Part shown: positions 11,901-24,000 of the stretch, one piece after another
Layout: the number at the start of each line of letters is the position of its first letter
Numbering within the stretch: position 1 is the first letter of the stretch
Source of the DNA: Jacaranda mimosifolia
Taxonomy: Eukaryota > Streptophyta > Magnoliopsida > Lamiales > Bignoniaceae
Direction: 5' to 3'
DNA: 64,000 nt
NCBI GenBank assembly: GCA_018894105.1
Contig: CM032121.1
Location: 7,482,507-7,546,506, forward strand
Made by a program: the position numbers and the translations under genes
The notes under the pieces: model-generated
What the model saw: the letters and a program-made list of their open reading frames with translations, nothing else
What the model was told of the DNA's origin: nothing
The model's database searches: none

Positions 11901-14900
11901 CGGACTTGAAGGTTCTCAAGTTATTTATTCTGATTTTTTGTATATGTGTTTTCTTTTGAACATGAAATTGGTTTCATGGCGTTGATTTTACTTGGCGTAA
12001 CCCAAATTTAGCTGTCCAACTGGCATACCAAGTATGCGTGTAAAATCAGTTCCATTGTCAGAAGTTTCTAATCTCCTGTTGGAGCTTGAGATGGATTTAA
12101 TTTGGTCAGAGCTTTTGGTAATTAGAGCTTTTCGCAAAGCTCTTGAGTAATAGTTTGACAGGGACTTGATTTACCTGTAAGAAAAATAATAAAAATTTAT
12201 AACCTTTTGGGGTTTGTAATTCTTACTTTTTCAGCAAAATTGATCCAATTCACTTTATGAAGAATTTAGATTTGCGTAATCTAATGTGATGCAAAAGATA
12301 AAGCAAAAAAAGGAATGCTAATGGACATGTAATCAACTAAGACTCTTGAAAACGGTAAGGCATCTGGGTTCAGTTGATGTATCAATTTTATTTTATTCAA
12401 CGAGTTCCATGCGGATTTAGAAATTGATGTCACTAACAGTTGTTGCTATTAATTTTTGGGTATGCTCCTAACATCTAGAGGTAATGATAAATCAATAATA
12501 TGGTTTAATATCTTTATTTCATTTGGTGGTGACTGAAGTATTGCCAGGAAGATGTATTCAGCATTAACTATAGTAAGATGCATTCAGCATTAAATTATCT
12601 TTTGGAAGTAAATACTCTTCAAGATAAAGAACACCACCTATTTCACCCAATGGTGACTACTAACATATCCTGTTCAGCATCTTTGAATAACTATTGATGG
12701 AAATGAATGGATATGCCTGAATATACTGGTGCACTCTTGGATCTGATAAGTGGATTGTTCATTGGTCATCTGAATTGTCTTCCTGGTGATGGGGACTGCT
12801 ATTGGGTTACAATGTATCTATTGGATATGTTCATAAAGTGCAGTCTTTGAGTTTCATCACTCTTCATATTATTCTTTACGAAATCCAGAAGCATGTTAAT
12901 TATTTCTTGAGCAAAACTCATCCCATGAACTAACTCTATGATTTGATTTTTAGGAAGCAAAGGATCCTCTTGAGAAAGCAGTGTTAGATGGTCGACAACT
13001 GGCTTTGAAGGTTAATTGTATTATTTTTTGCTCTTTCATCTGTATTGTTTTACACTTTATCATATGTTGATTACTATATTGGCTTCATATTGAGAAATTT
13101 CAATGTTGGAATGATTTGCTTTCTCATGGTCTTCCCAGATAAGTGCAAATTCTGTGTATGGGTTTACTGGAGCTACAATTGGTCAGTTACCTTGTTTAGA
13201 GATATCTTCAAGTGTTACCAGCTATGGTAATAAATCTTACCAAAACACATGGATGCATGGCTTGAACTTGTTCTCCTAATTAATACAGTAGACACAATTC
13301 TTCAAATGTCATTTTGATATAATGATTTATCATATCCTGAAGGTCGACAAATGATTGAACACACAAAGAAACTTGTGGAAGATAAATTCACTGCGCTTGG
13401 GGGCTATGAGCACAATGCTGAGGTATGCTATCCATAATCGTTCTCTTGATGAGGCATTTATTTGCTTGATGTACATGCTTTATTCGTTCGGCGCTTTCTT
13501 TGCTGTTATATTATGTGCATCAGATTTTCACCGATATGCTTCTTTTATAATTATTCACAATGAAGTGAAAAGTTGATATCCGGTTCCTATACTTTATTTT
13601 TCTTAACCAGAAAAATCCTATACTAGAACTCCATAAGTTATTGGATATGGGACAGTTGCCTTTGTTTCAAGTGTGCTGAATCTGGCTGAGATTAATAGAT
13701 CTTTTGTTTCTTCTACAATCTCTGACTATCTTAGGCACAGTTCTTTTACAAGTTGTAATCTCAAGGCTTTTCATAGGCATGAAAAGGAAAAGAATGTTCT
13801 TGAAATATCTTTTACAAAAATCAGTCGTTAATGATGAAATATTTGTCTTCACTTCCTATTTCTTGCCCACAGGAATTGGTAATACAATTTGAATGCTTCT
13901 CATGTATTAGAAAGCATATGGAGAAGAAAACCAACAATTGCATTTAGGAAAGGAGCTCTTCAATGTTTGAACCTCTTTTGGATGTTTGTCATGACAAAGA
14001 CCAAATATGCTTCGTCAGCATTATATTGTTGCTCAAAAGAGATGGAATGTGGTATTCATGACTGTGAATTCATCTAGAATTACAAAATTTATTTAGATCT
14101 CTTATTCTCAATTCTATATCCTGTAGTATACCCCAAATGAAGCTAAAGATTAATCATACATATAAAAAGGAGGAACAGTAATTTCCGCAATAACAGCGCC
14201 ATCCCTGTGTTTTTCCAAGAATTGATTTAGTTTGCCAAGTTAAATAGAATGCGTCAATCTGATTGTATATAATTTAAGAGTCTCTGTGTATATTTTTAGT
14301 TGAAGCTAGTTTTGGTGGCTTGTAAAACTTGTTTTGCATTTAGTGAAATATGGCAAATGTTCCTGTACTATTTCTATTGGTCCTATTCAGGCATATTCAA
14401 TAAATTAAGATGCCTATACTAGTGTATTGTGAATTTTCTAATGCAAACAGAAACTTAAAAGTTAATTTTGAATGTAGATGTGGGACTTCTATTAAGTAGA
14501 GAATTAAAAAGCAGTTTGATCTTCTTTATTGCTCTTTTAATATAAATCAGGATAGTGCATATGTTTCTGATTCCAAACTACTCAAGTCGTGTTATAAACA
14601 TGATATCTATAAGTTTACTATTGATTCTGGAAACCTCATTACCAGGGTCCATAACATATCTACCTTGAAAGTGGGGAGCTGGCACTGATTGTTTTGCTGT
14701 TTTCTATCTGTTGCCTAGTCATGTTAAGAGTAGATCTGAGCATCACTTGTAAGAAAACTCTATGGCAACTGGAGTAAAAATGGGTACTAAGGCATGGAAA
14801 GGAAAAAAAAAATTGAGCTCAATTTACCCTCTCGAGGTGCTAGGGGGTTGGTCTATCTTGTGGGATAATCATCCTCTTTTTGATTGATGCATGGAGTCAA

Positions 14901-17900
14901 AAGTAAAACACACTCTCCTCTTTTTCTTCATTTTTTTCCAATCTGTCTGCATAAACATGCTGATGCATAGGAGTTGCTGAAGCAGTTGTTGAGGAGTGCA
15001 TTCTCTTCTTGGTCAATTACTTTGTTGTTTGAAGTAGGTATTGGATGGTATATCTAGTTATGTTTCTTCTCTGATATATACTCTCTGTAGTCTATAGTTC
15101 CCTCCTGCAGTATTTCCTTTGCAGGTTATGATACAATCATAATTGAGTAAATAATAACTTTCTTATGTCAGGTCATATATGGAGATACAGATTCAGTTAT
15201 GGTTCAATTTGGTGTGTCCTCAGTGGAAGCAGCCATGAACTTGGGTAGGGAGGCTGCTGATTACATTAGCGGCACTTTCATCAAGGCAAGTTAGCTTATA
15301 GGCCTATTTTGCTCCCCCCCCCCCCACCCCCCACCTGGCTTTTCATGTATCAGTAATCTCTAGACACACTTAGTGAACAAGAAATTGAAGAATCTGAAAT
15401 GTAGGAAAATAATTGTGCGCTTTACTTACTTCTTTCAGTTTTCTAATGCTTGGTGATATAAGATTTTCCATGATGTGTATTTAATCCGCTAGTCCTTGAT
15501 TCAGCCAAACAAATTAATTCAATTTGTGTTCTTCATTTCCTAAAATTGTTTCTTCAAATGTCCTGAGCATAATTACACATTTGAAATTTTATCGCATACT
15601 TATTTATCTAAATGCAGCTTCTGCCTTTTCTTAAGTTTGTGGACTTCCTAGATCCTACTGATTATGAATTGATAGATAAGTTTCCTGATGGTGCTTGATG
15701 CACTAAGTAATTTTCTGAATATACGACTTGGCTGATTTAACTCTTACATACCCATTTATCCGGTTCTACATATATAACCTTATGTTGTCTGTTTCTATTT
15801 TCCTCCATGTGTCTCTCTGCCTGTCTGCTCCTGCGTGCCTCCCACCCCCATTCTTCATCCTTCTTCTATTCTTTTCTTGTTCTTATTATCGTGGTCTTTT
15901 TTTGTTGTCAGCCCATAAAACTAGAGTTTGAGAAGGTTTACTACCCGTATCTACTGATTAGTAAGAAGAGATATGCTGGTCTTTACTGGACAAACCCAAA
16001 GAAATTTGACAAGATGGACACCAAAGGTGGGCCAGGCTGCTCATTTTACTTCTCTCTGATTCTTTTTTCCTTTGATTTCTTCTTTTTAATTGACATCACT
16101 AGTCTGATCATATTGTTACTATTTACTATATTTTATGGAATTACCGTCCTGGCAGTTCTTTGACACACTCAATTCTTCTTTCTGTTCTCAGGGATTGAAA
16201 CTGTCAGACGGGATAATTGCTTGTTGGTCAAGAACCTGGTGAGTGAATGCCTCAATAAAATATTGATAGACAGAGATATCCCAGGCGCAGTTCAGTATGT
16301 TAAGAACACGATCTCTGATCTTCTTATGAATCGCATGGATTTATCCCTTTTGGTTATCACCAAGGTTAGAAAGTATGCCCAGAGAGTTACTTGACAATTT
16401 TTTATCTGCTTTTTAAGTTCTTAATGTTAACTTGTTTGATTTTTCCATTGCCTGAATTCTTCCTGCACCAATGTTACCTTTTCAATAGGGTCTGACAAAA
16501 ACAGGAGATGACTATGAAGTTAAAGCAGCACATGTTGAGCTTGCGGAACGGATGCGTAAGGTTGGAAATGTTTCATTAATTTGATCATTGTTTTCATAAT
16601 ATAGTCGCCAATAAAAGCAAGTTTGTCTATGATGAAGCATTTGGTTCCAAGTTTTCAACATGAGCTCTATATTAGCTTGAACTTCAACTTGCAAAAGAAA
16701 ACTTCAGATGATAAAATAATTATTTTGATAAAAAACCATCTTTTCTTCCCCTTTGTAACTGATGATAGTGAGTCTTGGGGTGTGATTTGACACTTCATTC
16801 TTATATGTTAGGCTTTCACAGCAAATTCTGTAAAAAATAGTTGCAATTACGTTATCCGGATTGCTGATTAATACATTCTGGGCACTCTAGAGCTGCGTTT
16901 TGATGATAGCGTTTCCTGAGCTTGAAGTTAATAAAGTAAAGAAAGAATTCAGATATATGGAGTCTCAGCAGAAACATAAGCAAATATATAAGTGTCAGCA
17001 AACAGCCTCTTTTTTAAAAACTGTGCTGTGAGGAGCAACTGTTTTAAATACACCTCAAAACAAAAAATATTTTGGGTTCAGCTGTGAATCTGATTATATT
17101 GACTAGGTATTAACCTTGGTCTCAATCTGCTGATAACTTCCAAATATCCTATTTCTAGATACCTGCAGACTCCTGTTAAGTCACTAAACTGTGCTAAATC
17201 CATTATTAACCATCCAGACAAGACATTGTATTATTTCCCCAGGACTTTTCAACGTTCTAATGCATTGCTACAGCATTATAGGATTGATAAATAAATATGT
17301 CCGTTTTAACTATTAGCATAAGTCCAATCTCAGAAAGGATGAATTTTAGTCTGAAAAGGTTCTTTTTTCTTAATACCATATCTTGGCTGTATTTTCTTCT
17401 GGTTAACATCATTTTATGTTGGATTTGTTTTCCATTCACAAGTCTCTTTTGTGTTGAGTTATTTTAATGACTTCATCAATCATTAGAAGGTTGAACTCGC
17501 TGGATATGATTAATGTTCCATTAGAATGCATATTGGACATTCTGGTTATTTCAACTTAATTGTCAATGGTAAATTTTTTGTAATCTCCACAAGCATTTCT
17601 AAATTATGTCTGTTTTATTTATTTTCTGATGAATAGCGAGATGCTGCTACTGCTCCAAATGTCGGGGATCGAGTACCTTACGTCATTATCAAAGCAGCAA
17701 AAGGTGCCAGGGTAAGCTTCTCATTGGCATATCTCTTAACTACCTAGATCTTGATGCAGAAACGTGATTCACTGATGATAAACAGGCTTATGAAAGATCG
17801 GAGGACCCCATCTACGTGTTAGAAAACAATATTCCCATAGATCCCCATTACTACCTTGAAAATCAAATCAGCAAGGTCTGTGATGCAGTCTTATGGTTTT

Positions 17901-20067
17901 TTAGCTTGCTGATTCCTGTGAGATATTAATAACAATGTTTCTTTGCAGCCATTGCTGAGGATCTTTGAACCCATCTTGAAGAATGCTAGTAAAGAGCTTC
18001 TTCACGGAAGTCATACGAGATCTATTTCCATTTCTACCCCTTCAAACAGTGGCATCATGAAGTTTGCTAAAAAGCAACTGACTTGCATTGGATGCAAGGC
18101 CTTGATTAGGTAAGCTCAGATGTCAACATCTTCCCCTTTTCATTCATGAAGACTGTACTGAAGAAAACATGTCATTTGTTTTATCCATAGGTTTATTTTT
18201 CCCTTGCTCGTCTTCAAATTTAATTTCCACTTAACGACTTTTGCAATGACTAATTGGGAAACATGCATTCATATTCTTTTTCAGACTTTACTTGCCAACT
18301 ATCTTGGTGCTGTTATTAGTTAACATTTCAAAGTCAATAAATCCTGTTTGGTTAATGTATGAAGTAGATTCTAGTCTCGGCCAGACCTTGTCTGAGGGAT
18401 AAATTTGTGTTGGATGGACTTGTTGAATAGTACTAGATACCTAGGACAAACATGCATCAGCTTTAATTATCTTCAGGAGCAAGTAGTGATAATTAAGCCG
18501 CCATGCAATCTGAAAGTGTGTTTATGGAATTATGGTGAGTGCAGCAGCATATCATGAAGATGAATGGATAGATTTCAACAAAAATGTTTTTTGTTTTTTA
18601 GGTCATTTCAAAGCAGGAGGAGATACAGAAGAAAATTTTGATGTATGGCTGCTTGCTTAGATTCAAAGATTCAGTTCTTTGCAAGCCTACATTTCATGAA
18701 ACTTCATCACTGAGCCCAAGTTCTGCCTGGAATTTAAATTTCTTGAAATTTTCCAACACATTAAGTTAGAATAATTATCCAATGAAGGGTAGTTATTGAA
18801 ATAGCAAGATAGCTTAGCCACCATACCAGTAGATAGTTTGGGGTCAGGGCACTAGGCTCTGTTGTTGTTGATCTCGTATATACTATTGCCTGCACAATCT
18901 TTTCCTGCTTTCTGTTCTCTTGTGTCTTCCCACATCAGACCTCCTGATGTCTCAGTGTTGTTTACTTTTCAGCATTTTTTTTCTCATTTGAAAGTTGTAA
19001 CCTAAGTCACAAAAAAATTACATTGTTCTCTCTTCTGCCTTGTCTTTCAATAGCTTGTTCTTTTTAATAACATACGCCGGGAAGGGGGTATGCACTAACG
19101 AGGTGCATATTACATTTTAATAAGGCAACTGTTTTCATTTGTTCTTTTTTGCTATTAATATTCTCGATATATGCATTTTAGTCATCATGAACTATTATCT
19201 GTTGATTTTCCACATGAATAAATGTTCTTAAGATCTCCCACTCACTCATCTGCTCTTCCTCAGCCATAAGAGAGGGGAGAGGGGAGAGGAGAGAGGGAGA
19301 GGGGGAGAGATTACAAAATCAGAATCTGTACCATGTCATATAATTAGTATTAACCATTTCTAATCCCATCAGAATCTGTACTATGTCATATAATTAGTAT
19401 TAACCATTTCTAATCTCTGGGTCCAGTAATTCAGATCATACTCTATGCTCGCACTGCAAAGGAAGGGAAGCTGAACTTTACTGCAAGTCCGTAGCTAATG
19501 GTATGCAAACCTTTGTTTTCATGTATTGATTGTGTGTCTCTCTCCAATTTATATAAAGAAACCATGCCGAATTTTTCTCACTACTCAAGTTACATGTATA
19601 AAAGGAACATGTTTCTTTTACCAGTTGCTGAACTAGAGGAGCTTTTCGGTAGACTATGGACACAATGCCAGGAGTGCCAAGGCTCTCTTCATCAGGATGT
19701 GCTTTGCACTAGGTTAGACGTGAACTTTTTCTTATATTTGTTCACAATTTCTGGACATCTTGTTGGGATGTTATTCTGTCATTTCAGCTGCTAAATCCAG
19801 AACGTCTACTCTGTTTTCGTCTTTTCCTTTGGTGGGTTGGTGGGTTTTTTTGGGGGGGTGGGTTGGCGGGGGGTGTTGAATGTCGTCTTATTACATGCCA
19901 TGTTTTCAGTTTATTTATATCCATTCATCTTGTCCAATATTCGGTTTGCTGGTTCTAACAAAGTGCATATTTTACTCAGTCGAGATTGCCCAATATTTTA
20001 CCGGAGGAAAAAAGCACAGAAGGACATGGCAGAAGCCAAGCGACAACTGGACCGATGGAACTTCTGA
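1957..20067 (+). CDS. POLD1: DNA polymerase delta catalytic subunit (POLD1)
   Basis: Nuclear family-B replicative polymerase with 3'-5' proofreading. Exons: 1957-2197, 2611-2721, 3765-3871, 4012-4171, 4407-4602, 4706-4841, 4950-5087, 5815-5892, 6066-6157, 6773-6839, 6980-7051, 8342-8428, 10328-10447, 10544-10642, 11346-11453, 11624-11719, 11846-11911, 12954-13010, 13139-13226, 13343-13422, 15172-15285, 15912-16026, 16192-16364, 16489-16560, 17637-17711, 17786-17875, 17949-18109, 19427-19500, 19625-19712, 19980-20067. They sum to 3249 nt (1082 aa); Arabidopsis POLD1 is about 1095. Exonuclease motifs: DIE 297-299, NICKFD 378-383, YxxxD 492-496. Polymerase motifs: DFASLYPS with D585, KISANSVYG 677-685, YGDTDS with D738 and D740. 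C-terminal CysA (C992, C995, C1007, C1010) and CysB (C1039, C1042, C1052, C1057, the family's 4Fe-4S site) are complete. The start has A at -3 (CACCATGA). Intron 5 looks U12-type and intron 21 is GC-AG. No break was found. Confidence 0.97.
4603..4705 (+). other. POLD1 intron 5, candidate U12-type (minor spliceosome)
   Basis: The donor is GTATCCTCC, matching the U12 consensus GTATCCTT over its first seven bases. The branch region reads TTCCTTTAC, one change from TTCCTTAAC. The putative branch A is 13 bases from the acceptor AG, inside the usual 10-16 base range. The intron is 103 bases and lacks the long pyrimidine tract of U2 introns. The protein frame across the junction (CL|FSDL) confirms the splice sites. 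Confidence 0.7.
6844..6853 (+). promoter_or_regulatory. canonical E2F sequence inside POLD1 intron 10
   Basis: TTTTCCCGCC, an exact match to the canonical E2F site, begins 5 bases after the exon 10 boundary. With the promoter-proximal site at 1908-1918 it makes two E2F-type sites in the gene. Function is inference. Confidence 0.45.
8899..8993 (+). repeat. compound microsatellite (GAGT)n(GT)n(GA)n in POLD1 intron 12
   Basis: Three abutting simple repeats: about five GAGT units, about 14-15 GT units, then over 20 GA units. Such compound tracts are usually length-polymorphic. The tract lies over 1.3 kb from the next exon. Confidence 0.95.
9806..10025 (+). repeat. 110-bp tandem duplication in POLD1 intron 12
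   Basis: Two adjacent imperfect copies, 9806-9915 and 9916-10025, both begin AATGTAATTTTCTG, share GCCACTTTTGCATGCA near the end and finish CTTCCC. They differ by scattered substitutions and small indels. No coding content is seen. Confidence 0.85.
15286..15911 (+). other. POLD1 intron 21 with GC-AG splice sites
   Basis: Exon 21 ends ATCAAG and the intron begins GCAAGT. The acceptor is GTCAG before CCCATAAAAC. The peptide [13 protein letters not shown] requires exactly this junction, and no GT donor nearby keeps the frame. AAG|GCAAGT is a strong GC donor, the commonest non-canonical U2-type class. A C-rich tract lies about 30 bases into the intron (15314-15332). Confidence 0.85.
19318..19416 (+). 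repeat. 50-bp tandem duplication abutting POLD1 exon 28 acceptor
   Basis: Two nearly identical 50-base units start at 19318 and 19368 (both ATCAGAATCTGTA). The second ends about 10 bases before exon 28 at 19427. Each carries ATTAACC and CTAAT, which resemble branch points, so branch-site candidates are duplicated. A purine-rich GAGAGGGG tract precedes the pair at about 19268-19310. Confidence 0.9.
19826..19877 (+). repeat. G-rich tract in POLD1 intron 29
   Basis: Several G runs (GGTGGG, GGTGGG, GGGGGGG, GGG, GGGGGG) lie on the sense strand and could form a G-quadruplex in the transcript. The next exon begins about 100 bases later. Confidence 0.6.
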
Positions 20068-20830
20068 CCTTCAAAGAAGTTAGTCCTATGATAAAAATGT
20101 GGCATGCCTACGATCATTGTGGGGTAGATTCAACTGTGGCTATTGACTTTACATACCCTGCATCCGCTAATTAGAAGCTGGTGGTATTTCATCTGTATTT
20201 TTGGTGGTTGCTTGCTGGCATCTTAGTCAGTATGATGCAAGGCAATGGATTGCCATGCAAAAGAAGCAGTTGGACAATAGCTTGAGATGTTCATTGATGA
20301 GACTAAGCCCAGGTATTCAGTAAGTTCCAAGGCCTACACTCAGAAGATCCTTGGCATCAGGTTTTACACGGCTCATTTGTAAAGGACCTGTTACGCAGGA
20401 TTTGGGCCGTCTTTTCTGCTGCCCTGCGTCTATAACAGAAGAGCTGTTACTGGGAGATCTAGTCGCTTCCCCGATTTTCTTTCCTTTTTTGGTTTTTTTA
20501 ATAAAAAAACTTTCTCCACATCTTTTGTAGATAAAATCACTTTCTTTAAATTACTATAATTTAAGAAATTAACTTGTTTTCCTTGGTCAAATATTGTCCA
20601 CTCTAGTGCTAGTTTTTTGGGATGAATTATGTGCAAGGTCATTCTTTAGCTCTTCGTATACTGGGAAGCAAATAAATGGAATGGTTTTTCCAGGTGCGAT
20701 CTCTTTCTCTGAACAGCAAAACTTATAAAACTCTAAATCTTTAATGGAAAATATTTTCTTAAGACATATAATAAGACTATAAGCAAATCTCATCACTCTC
20801 TCCCGTAAGTAAGATATCAAGACAAGTCAT

Positions 20831-20861
<31 letters not shown>

Positions 20862-21010
20862 TTCACAAGTTTGAATCTGTACATCTTGCTCGTAACAAGC
20901 TAATATGGGTCTGTGCAACAATAACATCCTTTGTCGAAATCTAGGAATGGAAGCAGCAGTAAAATCTTAAAACTGCAAATCTGTGGGGATACAGCCGATG
21001 AGCCTCTCTT
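20068..21010. other. tail-to-tail spacer between POLD1 and RGLG
   Basis: The two genes converge here, with 943 bases between stop codons that must hold both 3' UTRs. It contains a possible POLD1 AATAAA at 20500-20505 and a (TA)n tract near 20837-20861. No further gene is seen. Confidence 0.7.
20500..20505 (+). terminator. possible POLD1 polyadenylation signal
   Basis: AATAAA about 435 bases after the stop codon, in a T-rich setting typical of plant 3' ends. Plant signals are loose, so the true site may lie elsewhere in the 3' UTR. Confidence 0.35.
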
Positions 21011-24000
21011 TCAACCGTAAAGTCTTAGTCGAGTAGTAATGGGCTGCCGGCACAACGGGCATGAAGATATGGACGCACCACAATCCTTGCATGTCTGGAA
21101 TTTCAGAAACATCAGGAAAGTGATGTGAAATAAGATTCCAATTAATTCACATCTCCTATTATTTTCCTATTTACAGATATAAGTAGTGAATGACTAGGTG
21201 ATCTTTGCAAGCTAGGTCACTCATAAATGTATTTCTCCAGATTCATCATTTTTCAACAAACACTCACTCTATCTATCTCTACTTAATAGAAGGGATCTCT
21301 TGAACCAGTTGTCCGCCAGTCTCTGAAACTGATTTTCTGGTAGGTGAGTTTCATTACGTTTTGCCAAAAACTTCAGCCATGATTTAAAAGAAGTCAACTT
21401 GTCCACATTCACCAAAAATCAGTTCATTAACATCTCTGGAAGACTAAGCAGCCTATATGAGTAAACTCATTTCTCAAGTATTAATGCTACAGATAACTAC
21501 CCACCCACAAGTACATGACAACATTACTCAGCTTTTGCAGTGAACAGATATTATGGTAAACACTGTATAACTTGGCTAGAGATGCTCACCAGATGACCGC
21601 ACCCAAAAGCCATGTCCTTTGGATTTGTCAAGCAGATCGGACATACCTTGATGAAGAAACAAAAAAGTAATGGAAACACATACCAGAATAGTATAAGTGG
21701 TTCAATGGGGTGGAAGGTGCGTGTCTTACTTGATCAGCTGGCGGTCCTGATTCAGCTGGTTGTTCCAAGCTTGTTAACTGTGGGAGTGTCTTCTTAGCAT
21801 TATCATGGTCAATTACCTGACGAGGAGGAGGAAGGGGTTGTTTCCTAGGACCTGAATTATATTTGCTTCACAAAGGAAAAACACAACAAGAGTCACAATC
21901 TTGTTTGATTTATTAACGTAGGAGGTAGGCAGATACAGTGCCACAAAAACTGAAATTGGGCAAAACTCTAGGCCCCAAAAGCACCACATGCCTTCAAAAG
22001 GGTCCAGATTTTGAAGAAGTGGAATTAATAAGTTTATGTTCTTACTCTCTCTGTTGCAGGGTCAATGTTGCTCTGTATTGAAGTGGGATTTCCATAAGAG
22101 CAGCTAGGGCAAAAGCTGATTCCTTTTTAGCTGTATCCGTTTGCTCAGACATAATTTTGGTGAAGTTGACGAACTGTGGCACCATTAGGGAATATTAGAT
22201 ATAAGGAGAAACATCTACTTGAAATGCATGCTCTGGGAAAAATAGTAGGCATACCTTGCTATAGCTCAACACAAACTAGTAGGCATGCACACAGAAGTAG
22301 AAGATAAAATAATCAAAGCAAATATATCCTTGGGAAAAGATGTGATGGAGAACATGCAGATAAATTGGTAAAAATAACTGAACTGAATACTAATCATTCT
22401 CTTTAAATTGATGGAATTCCATTGTCCCTCCAGGGATAAACTGTTTAAGTTGGATTACAAGGCAGCAGTAACTATGCCTGAAAATTAAAGGCCCATTTGG
22501 TTTTATTTTCATTCTCATTTTTCATTTCCATCATTTTTTTCAAAATTTGAAAAAGTAATTAGTGAAAGTAAGTTAAAAATGAGTTTGTATTTGGATAAGT
22601 TGTTGGAAAAGTAATGGTTATGTTGGGTTTAGCAAGTTGTAGGTAGAGAGAGAAAAAAGATATATAGGTTATTGGAAAATGTGTTTTGAAAATGAAAATG
22701 AAAATAATGTTAGGTGAAAATGTGTAAAAAGTGATGTCTTTCAGTTTTCGAATAGTAGAAAATGTGAAAATGGGATTTGAAAATGAAACCAAATGGGCCA
22801 TCAGTTTTCTCAGAACATTCAGAAACTGCATAATCACAGTTCACAAATGACAAAATTTATGAGAGCAGAAGTAGAGAAAGATTTATTGGAACAAAGCTGC
22901 ATTTCTGGAAAGTTAAGGAAAGTCAGAGAGACCAAACTTGATCAATTTATGATCCTCCAGCAGTTAACTCAAAGGCAAAAATTAAATATGAAGCCATAGG
23001 GCAGCCTTGTTTTGTAATTCTGGATTTGATAAGGTGGTTTTCTAGCAGGAATTTAGCAGAATAATAAGACAATTCCGCAAATATATTAGACTAGATGCCA
23101 AATAGCTAACCATAAATGACTGGCAACATGTATAAGACATTGCATCATCATGAGTAAAATGAGGGAAAATTTTGAGAAGACAATTACACAGTACCTGGAA
23201 ATTGTCGAATGCTCGCTGAGGAAGGTTATCATCAAATTCTTTCATTGCATCCCATGGTCCATCCCCCACACCAACAAGCATGATTGAGAGAGGATAATCA
23301 CTATATATTTATTTGCCAGAGATTATATAAAGCAATAGTCAGCTAAATTTATTAACCCTGAACTGGGATAGCTTAAATCAATAATTCCTGTTTACCTCGC
23401 AGCAACTATAGAATTGACGGTTGCTTGTTCTTGGGGACTTAACCTTCCAGGTAATGTATCAGGACTTCTAGTGACCTAATTCCGCATTAAATGATTAAAT
23501 TGTACGTATTCAATGAATTGCTTTGGTGTGAGAAACCAAGTATGTTAACTGATGAAAAAAAAAGGAGATACGACCTGTCCATCTGCGATGATAACGAGGA
23601 CATGATACTGAAAATTGCTCTTTTCCACTATATCAACAGCAGCATCAATAACTGGTGCAAATGAGGTTGGGCCTATATGTTGAGTAGCCAAGAAAAGACA
23701 ACAAACAAAATCTATCATAATCAAGTTAAACTTTCCTTTCTACCAAGACGGAAAATCAATTACAGAAGCTAATCTTCTCTATTTCAATAGATCCATGTGA
23801 ATCTCTTAATTCTTGAAGCTAGTAAGTTTGATGACTATAAGATGATTGATGAATTATAATCCACTATCTCAGGTTGTGTATTTCAGATACAATCTGAACA
23901 TAAATTCAGTCCCACGACAAGTCAATGATGCATGGCGAAAGAAAATCTTTCAGCATGGACATCTTACCCTGCAGAAATCAGCACTTATTTTTTATTTTTA

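Noticed and set aside
16236..16250. GTGAGT inside POLD1 exon 23 as a splice donor
   Set aside because: The reading frame continues through it with conserved polymerase sequence, and splicing there would delete conserved residues.
19498..19794. 98-aa ORF around POLD1 exon 29
   Set aside because: It is exon 29 read through with flanking intron sequence, not a separate gene.
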